Positions 4,779 through 9,928 of a stretch of 9,928 nucleotides of DNA are shown here, piece by piece. The stretch comes from Hyphomicrobiales bacterium (GTDB lineage: Bacteria; Pseudomonadota; Alphaproteobacteria; Rhizobiales; Xanthobacteraceae): the NCBI GenBank assembly GCA_017304505.1, contig JAFKKQ010000335.1, forward strand, positions 1 to 9,928, written 5' to 3'. Numbering within the stretch: the first letter of the stretch is position 1; each line of letters opens with the position of its first letter. Under the pieces are notes generated by a model that saw only the letters and a program-made list of their open reading frames with translations, had not been told where the DNA came from and ran no database searches. The position numbers and the translations under genes were made by a program.

Positions 4779-6092
4779 ATGAAGGAACATCTGACCGAAC
4801 GCTCTATCAAGGCGATGGTGCCGGAGATCGATCGCGACCTTCTCGTCTACGACGAGGAAGTCACCGGCTTCGCGATTTGCGTCTATCGCTCGGGCAAGCG
4901 GGCATTCGCCCTCCGATACCGGATCGCAGGCCGAGCGCGCCATTTCACCATCGGTTCCTGGCCGGACTGGTCGGTGACCGCTGCGCGCGAGGAAGCGAAA
5001 CGGCTCAAGCGCGAAGTCGATGCCGGCAACGATCCGCTCGACAAGCGCATCGATCACCGCAATGCGCCGACCATGTCCGATCTGATCGACCGATACCTCA
5101 AAGAGCACGCTGTCAGTCTCGCGCCCCGAAGCTTCAGCGATCGGACTTCGCTTCTGCGCAAGCTGGTCGAACCGGAGTGGGGGGCCCGCAAGGTCGCCGA
5201 CATCACGCCCGAAGATGTCGATCGGCTGCTCGCCAAGATTTCCAAAGGGCGACCTCGCCCGCGCAAGCATCCACCTAAACCGAGTCCTCGGCGACCCGAA
5301 ATGAAGGGCGCCCGGTTCGGACCGACCCCCGTGAGGGCAAACCGCGTCGGCGAAATCCTCCGCAAGATGTTCAATCTCGCGATCCGATGGCAGATACGCA
5401 CTGACAATCCCGCGGCCGGATTTTCACGCTTCCCTGAGATGCCGCGCGATCGGTTCCTGTCGGCCGATGAGATCAAGCGCCTCGCCGAGGTCCTGGCCGA
5501 TCACCCGAACCGGCGCTGCGCCAATGTCATTCGCCTGCTTCTGCTGACGGGCGCGCGCCGGGGCGAAGCGATGAACGCGCGCTGGGACCAGTTCGATCTT
5601 GAAGACGGGATATGGACAAAGCCGGCGGCGACCACGAAGCAGCGCCGGCTTCATCGGGTTCCGCTCTCGCAAGCGGCAGTCGAACTGTTGCGCACCATCC
5701 GGTCTGGCGTGCCCGCCGATTGCCCGTGGGTCTTCCCCGGCGACATCGAAGGCAATCCGCTGACCGACATTCAGAACTTCTGGGAGGGTGTGCGTAAGAA
5801 GGCGAAGCTCGGCGACACCCGCATCCACGATCTTCGGCACACCTTCGCGTCGCTGCTCGTTTCGGGCGGCATGACGCTGCCGATGGTCGGCCGCCTGCTC
5901 GGTCACACGCAGGCCCAGACGACGCTTCGATACGCGCACCTCTACGACGATCCGCTTCGCGAAGGGCTCGATCAGGTCGGTGAGGTACTGCGGCCGAAAT
6001 TCAGACTCGCGGCGCGCAGTTCCGCAACGCCAACTGTTGGCGACCGCACCGTTTCCAACGGAACGTCATTGATCACTGAGACGCTCAATTAG
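4779..6092 (+). CDS. int: Tyrosine recombinase/integrase, P4-like
   Basis: From ATG 4779 this is 437 residues. It has an N-terminal arm-binding domain (DUF4102-like, about 1-90, with LTERSIKAM and FTIGSWPDWSVTAAREEAK), a core-binding SAM-like domain (about 95-215) and a C-terminal catalytic domain. All six catalytic positions are visible: R about 260 (TGARRGE), K about 287 (TTKQRR), H about 350 and R about 353 (HDLRHTF), H about 376 (LGHTQAQTT) and the nucleophile Y about 385 (LRYAHL). It should cut and rejoin DNA at the tRNA-fMet site. A proline and arginine-rich insert of about 25 residues splits the core-binding domain. A TTG at 4743 would add 12 residues; both starts have weak ribosome sites. 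The gene sits in mid-element rather than next to an attachment site, and its last 27 bp overlap the convergent STAND gene. No gene is seen in 4660-4778. Confidence 0.93.
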   Translation: MKEHLTERSIKAMVPEIDRDLLVYDEEVTGFAICVYRSGKRAFALRYRIAGRARHFTIGSWPDWSVTAAREEAKRLKREVDAGNDPLDKRIDHRNAPTMSDLIDRYLKEHAVSLAPRSFSDRTSLLRKLVEPEWGARKVADITPEDVDRLLAKISKGRPRPRKHPPKPSPRRPEMKGARFGPTPVRANRVGEILRKMFNLAIRWQIRTDNPAAGFSRFPEMPRDRFLSADEIKRLAEVLADHPNRRCANVIRLLLLTGARRGEAMNARWDQFDLEDGIWTKPAATTKQRRLHRVPLSQAAVELLRTIRSGVPADCPWVFPGDIEGNPLTDIQNFWEGVRKKAKLGDTRIHDLRHTFASLLVSGGMTLPMVGRLLGHTQAQTTLRYAHLYDDPLREGLDQVGEVLRPKFRLAARSSATPTVGDRTVSNGTSLITETLN

Positions 6093-8672
6093 TCGCTGGC
6101 AATGCCGATTTCCTGGTTCTTTCTCCAGACCCATTTCCGCAACTTGGCGTGCACGGCCCACATCTCCGGCGTGCAAGTGTAGCCAAGCAAGCCTTGAAAG
6201 ATCGGTTGCCGAGGCTTCTGCAATTCTTCGCTCCATCAGCCCAGCAAGTGATCCGAATACAGCCCGCTTGTCGGTAGAATCCAAGTCAGCAATCAAGGTC
6301 CGGTTGTTATTCGCCCAATTTGCCATGTTGCTGATTTCTGCCAAGGGAGCGGCCCCCGAATCGAAAGCGCGAACGAATGCGCCACAAGCGCCAACCAGAT
6401 CACCGGACCGACGATAAAGGTCCGACAACCGCTCCCAGGCATCGCGCACTAGCTCTCCGTCCGATACGCTCTCGATATACCTTCGAACGTATTCAGCAGG
6501 GACCTTGGTGTCCTCTGAGCCCTGCAGTTCCTCATGCAGATCGGCCAATAGCAGCCAGGCTGGCGGATAGCCACGCGCAATGAACTCGAGCATGGTCTGA
6601 ATCTGCCCTAAGTCCAACTTGCCGTCAGAGACGCGCGACGAAATCCTTGCGAACAGACTTCTTATTCTCGGGTGTGCACCCTCTCTGAGCGTGTGGACAC
6701 TTGAATACCCGAGATCCTGAAGCAACCGTATGTCGTTCTCTATGATTAGCTTTATTGGGCTGACTGCTAGCTTCCGCGCCCCGAAGATTGCTGCGGTCAA
6801 CGGCACGTCGAGAAACTCGACCCCGTCGGACGCGGGCGCACGCTGCACTAATGACATCCTCACAAGCTCATCTATGGCGCCACCAGCATCGAGCTGCTCG
6901 TTCTGGTCGCGCAACACGACGGCTTCCAAGGCCAATTGCGGCACGAGCGATCGCCAGCCGCTCAGTGTCAAGAACACGCGACTAGCAAGCGGTGAAAGGT
7001 TTGCAAAAGTCCGTTCGAAAAGCGCGTCCAGAACATCATCTTTGCGCGCAATAACTTGCTTTGGCCTACCCAACTTTCCAGTGTCTGCAACTTCACCAAG
7101 CATGATCTTGATAACGTAAGGATGGCCGTCAGACTCCTCGAAGAGCTGCGCCCGATAGGTTGACGTTAGCAAGTCGTCAATCCCCAAGACAGCGGCCGTC
7201 TGCGAGATAAGCTCGTTTGCTTCGCCTTCATCCATCCCGCCGATTGTGATCGGGTAGTCAGCCTTAAATTCTCTGAAGCGAGTAGTGATGAGACTTTTAT
7301 TCGGCAGCCGAATATTGGCATCAAGCCATGTAAACACGTCTACCGGGTTTCTGATCGTTTCGAAGTTGTCAAATACGAAAAGGATTGGTCCACCCAAATG
7401 GCTTTTGCGCAGACTGTCCGACATGACGTCGATTGCCGTTCTGCCGGGGCGAACTTCGGATTCACAGCCCATGAGACTCACGAATTCGAGAGCGATGTCT
7501 TTTTCAGTCAAGACTTGTGGTCTGACGGTTTTTGGCCCTTCGGGTAGTAAATCAATGTCGCGGGCGCTGAACCAAACGATTGCTTCGAACCGATCGCTTG
7601 TTGCAACGTTGTGCAACATTTGCAGGGCGAGTGACGTTTTGCCTATACCTCCTCGGCCCACAAGAGTGATGATGGGGTGACGATCATTCGTCAGCTCTTT
7701 CGCAATTTCATCTTCGAGCGCCGGCCGGGGAATGTATCCCATCGGAGCGGTCGGCAAGTTACTCCAAGCGTTGCCAATTATATCCAGTTGACCAATGCCA
7801 TGCGTTTCGCTGGCGGGCAATTCACCGGCGCTTGTCAAATACGCAGAAGCATCCCCCTCAAGCCGGTCGTCGGTAACAAGGGAATGAAGTTCAAAATGTT
7901 TGCCGTTGAAGGCCCCATTGGGAAAAAAGAAATCCGACACGTCGACGGTAGTATGAATGAGCTCTACTTGCCTCGGCTCGTCGAAGCGGATGTAAACTCC
8001 ATTCGGATGGGGCGTTTCCGAAACCGCACTTGCTGTTTTTAGATGAGCAAAGGCGGCCTCATCACCGCCAAGGCTGATCACGCGATACTTGCCGGATAGA
8101 TTGCGATGAAGATAAGCCCACGGCCGCTGGAACAACGGATTTTCATCGAAGATAAGGCGGATCGATTCTTCCAACAGAGGAGAGACTTTTGAACAGAGCG
8201 CCGCGGTCGGCGCGCCATGGCCGCGCGTCTTATTTCTAAGTTCAGCAAAATTAGTGAACCATGAGCGCGCCGCGACCTTAGCCGGCGTTTGTTGTCGATC
8301 TGGCTCAATAGCCAACTGGACTTCTGATAGAAGACGAACGGCATCGTACTGCCAATTGCCAGTGCCAAGACGCTCTGTAAGAACGCGACGATCCTCCCTA
8401 GCTGAACTTGCCAGATGTTGTGAGGCGGGCCCACTGAGTGCGTCGTCCAGGGCCCGACTCCATTCACCGATTCCGTCCGCGCGAACGAGACTATGCAGTA
8501 GTCGATATCGATGTCGATCGCGGTCATCGTCAATGGCGGCGATGATAGCAGAAGTCGTCAAGCGAATGGCAAACTCGCCTGCGTATAACAGATCGTGAAA
8601 CAATGCGGTGTCCGAGTCTGCATGAGCTCGCCTAACGCGGTCGCGCATCAATTCAACTGGTCTGAGTGGCAT
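6066..8672 (-). CDS. STAND (NB-ARC-like) NTPase with HEPN-like N-terminus and TPR-like C-terminus
   Basis: This 868-residue protein reads as a sensor-effector switch. Residues 1-180 are helical and include LRNKTRGHGAP, with R146 and H152 in an Rx5H arrangement like the catalytic motif of HEPN RNases. Residues about 185-305 form a beta-rich, unassigned region. Residues about 310-530 form a STAND NTPase: Walker A GRGGIGKT (339-346), Walker B ILFVFDNFE (430-438), sensor-like SLITTRF (460-466) and a GLPL-like GHPYVIKI (516-523). A winged-helix-like part follows (about 540-640). The end carries TPR-like helical pairs (AWERLSDLYRRSGDLVGACG and LAWLHLHAGDVGRARQVAE). STAND NTPases with such layouts (the Avs class and relatives) sense phage proteins and trigger cell suicide; this role is inferred. 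The gene is visibly less GC-rich than the recombinase, suggesting separate acquisition. The start at 8672 has only a weak ribosome site. Confidence 0.85.
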   Translation of the reverse strand: MPLRPVELMRDRVRRAHADSDTALFHDLLYAGEFAIRLTTSAIIAAIDDDRDRHRYRLLHSLVRADGIGEWSRALDDALSGPASQHLASSAREDRRVLTERLGTGNWQYDAVRLLSEVQLAIEPDRQQTPAKVAARSWFTNFAELRNKTRGHGAPTAALCSKVSPLLEESIRLIFDENPLFQRPWAYLHRNLSGKYRVISLGGDEAAFAHLKTASAVSETPHPNGVYIRFDEPRQVELIHTTVDVSDFFFPNGAFNGKHFELHSLVTDDRLEGDASAYLTSAGELPASETHGIGQLDIIGNAWSNLPTAPMGYIPRPALEDEIAKELTNDRHPIITLVGRGGIGKTSLALQMLHNVATSDRFEAIVWFSARDIDLLPEGPKTVRPQVLTEKDIALEFVSLMGCESEVRPGRTAIDVMSDSLRKSHLGGPILFVFDNFETIRNPVDVFTWLDANIRLPNKSLITTRFREFKADYPITIGGMDEGEANELISQTAAVLGIDDLLTSTYRAQLFEESDGHPYVIKIMLGEVADTGKLGRPKQVIARKDDVLDALFERTFANLSPLASRVFLTLSGWRSLVPQLALEAVVLRDQNEQLDAGGAIDELVRMSLVQRAPASDGVEFLDVPLTAAIFGARKLAVSPIKLIIENDIRLLQDLGYSSVHTLREGAHPRIRSLFARISSRVSDGKLDLGQIQTMLEFIARGYPPAWLLLADLHEELQGSEDTKVPAEYVRRYIESVSDGELVRDAWERLSDLYRRSGDLVGACGAFVRAFDSGAAPLAEISNMANWANNNRTLIADLDSTDKRAVFGSLAGLMERRIAEASATDLSRLAWLHLHAGDVGRARQVAEMGLEKEPGNRHCQRLIERLSDQ

Positions 8673-8750
8673 CGTCAGTTCTCATCTAGCGCGGCGCTTT
8701 AAGGGAGGAATCTCCGCGGGAAATCATGCTAGTGGCATGCTGCGCGGCTA

Positions 8751-9389
8751 TCAATCGCTGGGCGTACGGCTTAACTCCCGCCAAACTGGGGTGATTTTCC
8801 GGCGGATGGTGCTTTCGTCGGGCGCATGCTCGACATCGCGCGCCTCGAACCAAGCGATCATATCGCGGACTAGCTCGGCCTGTGTCGCCGGCACTCCTTG
8901 ATCGTGAATGCGACGCGTGAGCGCGCCATAGAACGAATCCCAATCGTGGCGCGGCGGCACGCCGGGACCGGCCCGCCGGCGCGCCGTTCCTTCGCCGCTT
9001 ACTTCAGGCACATGCAACCCGTTGAAAAACCCGTATTGCCGCTCGAAGCGCTCGACTTCGGCGCGCCGAACAAGCACGTCCGCTGCGGTGATGCCGATGC
9101 CGTCCATCGGTTCGACGATCCAGCAAAGGCCGCGTTCGCCGGCTTTCAGACGACGGATCACGACGGTCGGGCTCGGCGCGCCATCGCGCCGGAACAGCGG
9201 CAGCAGATGCGGCGCTTCCACGTCGGCCAAGCCGGACAGCGTTTCGGGCGGTTCGGTCTTCACCGGCGGCAATGCAATTGAAAGCGCCAGCAATCCATCT
9301 GTGGACCAGCCGATCACGTCGAACGGTGTCACGGACCAGCGCGCCGCCAATTCTGTGAGGCAATAGAACGATCGAGGAGGCAGAGACAT
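8751..9389 (-). CDS. Conserved hypothetical protein with HTH-like ends
   Basis: This 212-residue soluble protein is of a kind I recall from alphaproteobacterial islands, but it has no named function that I can give. The N-terminus (SFYCLTELAARWSVTPFDVIGW) looks like a helix-turn-helix of the excisionase or MerR type. The middle (HLLPLFRRDGA, PMDGIGITAADVLVRRAEVERFE) resembles a short regulatory domain. The C-terminus (DWDSFYGALTRRIHDQGVPA, then PDESTIRRKITPVWREL) looks like a second HTH or homeodomain-like unit. ATG 9389 is chosen because AGGGA lies 9 bp upstream; ATG 9398 is a close alternative. It follows the helicase stub by a short gap, so it was probably its operon partner. It is 78 bp upstream of the STAND gene on the same strand and could regulate it. 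This is inference. Confidence 0.75.
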   Translation of the reverse strand: MSLPPRSFYCLTELAARWSVTPFDVIGWSTDGLLALSIALPPVKTEPPETLSGLADVEAPHLLPLFRRDGAPSPTVVIRRLKAGERGLCWIVEPMDGIGITAADVLVRRAEVERFERQYGFFNGLHVPEVSGEGTARRRAGPGVPPRHDWDSFYGALTRRIHDQGVPATQAELVRDMIAWFEARDVEHAPDESTIRRKITPVWRELSRTPSD

Positions 9390-9410
9390 TTCCGGCATTC
9401 CCTAAGCAAA

Positions 9411-9536
9411 TCATCGATGTCCTTGCTGTCGCAGGCGCCGATAGCCGACGCAAAAATCGCCGCGAGCCGACACGGCCAACGTCTCCCGCAGCGCTGGTAG
9501 AAGACCCTTCTCTATGTTGTCGAATATGCGTGGCAA
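9411..9536 (-). pseudogene. Stub of a PLD-type DEAD/DEAH-box helicase
   Basis: A TTG start at 9536 with a strong GGGGGAAG ribosome site 4 bp upstream opens a 41-codon frame. It reads [20 protein letters not shown], then [12 protein letters not shown]. From recall this is the N-terminus of large helicases with an N-terminal phospholipase-D-like domain found in bacterial defence islands, which begin MPRIFDNIE and continue CVGYFNLRGW. Here the sequence departs from the family after CVGY, reads RRLRQQGHR and stops at 9411-9413. More than nine tenths of the gene, including all helicase motifs, is absent. The start and leader look intact, so the loss is best explained by an internal deletion that joined the 5' end to the region before the next gene. 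The family name rests on memory of the motif and needs a search. Confidence 0.55.
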
Positions 9537-9751
9537 ATGACTTCCCCCAGCGCCCGACCAAGGCTCACCCAAGACCCGCAACGCGATGTGATCCAGGGCG
9601 CGGCCTGCGAGAATCCCAGTGATTCCAAGCCCCTTTCCACAATGCCCGCCAGACGACGTTTGGTCGAGAACGAATTGTGTCCGGGGTGGCCGACGCGCAG
9701 TCGTTGCGCCCGCCAATCGGATTTGCGGAGGTATTGCGGAGTTGACACGCG
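9537..9751. other. Non-coding right-end region of the element
   Basis: No frame here is convincing. On the minus strand it is the leader of the helicase stub and should contain its promoter. It holds the right copy of the 18-bp repeat (9728-9745), where TTGCGGAG occurs twice 12 bp apart. I see no other clear signal. Confidence 0.4.
9728..9745 (+). repeat. 18-bp terminal direct repeat, right copy
   Basis: This is identical to 3088-3105 and lies 65 bp inside the right tRNA segment. A second TTGCGGAG unit starts at 9723, giving a short internal direct repeat that the left copy lacks. Confidence 0.6.
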
Positions 9752-9785
9752 AACGCCCCGAACTCGCGTCCGGGGCGTTTGTTCA
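9752..9785. terminator. Hairpin terminator near the right attachment repeat
   Basis: A perfect 9-bp GC-rich stem, AACGCCCCG (9752-9760) with CGGGGCGTT (9771-9779), closes a 10-base loop and is followed on the plus strand by TTTGTTC. On the minus strand it lies 31 bp beyond the tRNA 3' end and could serve as the tRNA terminator, although the T-run on that side is poor. Confidence 0.6.
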
Positions 9786-9810
9786 ACCCATTGTTCGATC
9801 AAATGGAATT

Positions 9811-9856
9811 TGGTTGCGGGGGTAGGATTTGAACCTACGACCTTCAGGTTATGAGC
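9811..9856 (-). repeat. Right attachment repeat: 3' half of tRNA-fMet(CAT)
   Basis: This is a second copy of the tRNA-fMet 3' half from the anticodon loop to the encoded CCA. It differs from the left copy at two bases. These pair with each other in the T-stem (GTAGG-TTCAAAT-CCTAC here, ATAGG and CCTAT in the left copy). The match runs about one base further (9857) and then breaks (GGTGCTTTGC), so the 5' half of the tRNA is again missing. Confidence 0.8.
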
Positions 9857-9865
9857 CGGTGCTTT

Positions 9866-9912
9866 GCAGTATTTTAGAGTATTGATATCACTCGCAAATC
9901 ACTAAATACTGC
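9866..9912. repeat. AT-rich inverted repeat beyond the right attachment repeat
   Basis: GCAGTATTT (9866-9874) and AAATACTGC (9904-9912) form a perfect 9-bp inverted repeat 29 bp apart. A further AGTATT lies at 9879-9884. The AT-rich composition differs sharply from the rest of the window. The location next to a partial tRNA suggests recombinase arm or regulatory sites of a neighbouring element; this is inferred. Confidence 0.45.
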
Positions 9913-9928
9913 GCCTATGTTGTTGCGA

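Larger units (their letters stand above)
2897..9856. mobile_element. Integrated genetic element (about 6.9 kb) at tRNA-fMet
   Basis: Two 46-bp direct copies of the 3' half of tRNA-fMet (2897-2942 and 9811-9856) bracket a segment with its own tyrosine recombinase, ParA-type gene and defence-like cargo. Duplication of a tRNA 3' end is the known footprint of tyrosine-recombinase integration. No relaxase, type IV secretion or recognised replication initiator gene is visible, so it would be an integrative element that depends on others for transfer, or one cut down from a larger island. The helicase stub near the right end supports such loss. Confidence 0.7.

Noticed and set aside
4598..5278. Plus-strand open frame of 226 codons overlapping the integrase
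   Set aside because: It is a frame-shifted shadow of the integrase and the small gene before it, with arginine and serine-rich composition and no motif.
9411..9716. Full 101-codon minus-strand frame as a complete gene
   Set aside because: Only the part from the TTG at 9536 has a protein-like pattern and a strong ribosome site; the upstream part looks like a leader.
9537..9854. Plus-strand open frame of 105 codons ending in GFEPTTFRL
   Set aside because: The ending is a well-known false translation of a tRNA 3' end on the opposite strand, and the rest overlaps the helicase leader and terminator.
1..9928. CRISPR array or rRNA gene
   Set aside because: No regularly spaced repeats with unique spacers and no rRNA-like conserved sequence were seen; the only RNA-gene sequence is the two partial tRNA-fMet copies.

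Overview
The window looks like accessory DNA from a high-GC alphaproteobacterium, probably of the Hyphomicrobiales (Rhizobiales) or a close relative. This rests on GC-rich coding with strong third-position G/C bias, alphaproteobacterial-type phage and island proteins, and two copies of the 3' half of an initiator tRNA (fMet, anticodon CAT). The genus call is an inference.

Layout. (1) Positions 1-828 hold a worn prophage fragment: the truncated end of a P4/D5-type primase, then a gpW-like head-tail joining protein and a DUF2190-type capsid decoration protein. The portal, protease and major capsid genes normally found with these are absent. (2) Positions 837-2712 hold a divergent pair, a LysR-family regulator (minus) and a UbiE-like SAM methyltransferase (plus). 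(3) Positions 2713-2896 are non-coding and end in a strong hairpin terminator. (4) Positions 2897-9856 are bounded by two direct repeats of about 46 bp of the tRNA-fMet 3' half. I read this as an integrated element of about 6.9 kb. (5) From 9857 the sequence turns AT-rich with an inverted repeat and does not continue as tRNA. A second element stacked at the same tRNA gene is likely, with the intact tRNA gene beyond the right edge.

Inside the element, the left end has a non-coding leader with tandem repeats and a promoter overlapped by a 37-bp inverted repeat. This drives an unusual HTH-ParA fusion ATPase and a tightly coupled small gene of unknown function. Next comes a tyrosine recombinase with all six catalytic positions visible. 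Convergent to it and overlapping by 27 bp is an 868-residue STAND (NB-ARC-like) NTPase with an N-terminal HEPN-like RNKxRGHG motif and C-terminal TPR-like repeats. Then, also on the minus strand, come a conserved hypothetical protein with HTH-like regions and a 41-codon stub of a PLD-type DEAD/DEAH helicase.

Interpretation. The element is a small tRNA-targeting island with ParA-type maintenance or regulation genes and a recombinase. Its main cargo is a probable antiphage (abortive-infection-like) STAND protein. The helicase stub suggests that a larger helicase-based defence cassette once occupied the right end and was lost. The most novel candidates are the HEPN-STAND protein and the autoregulated HTH-ParA module.
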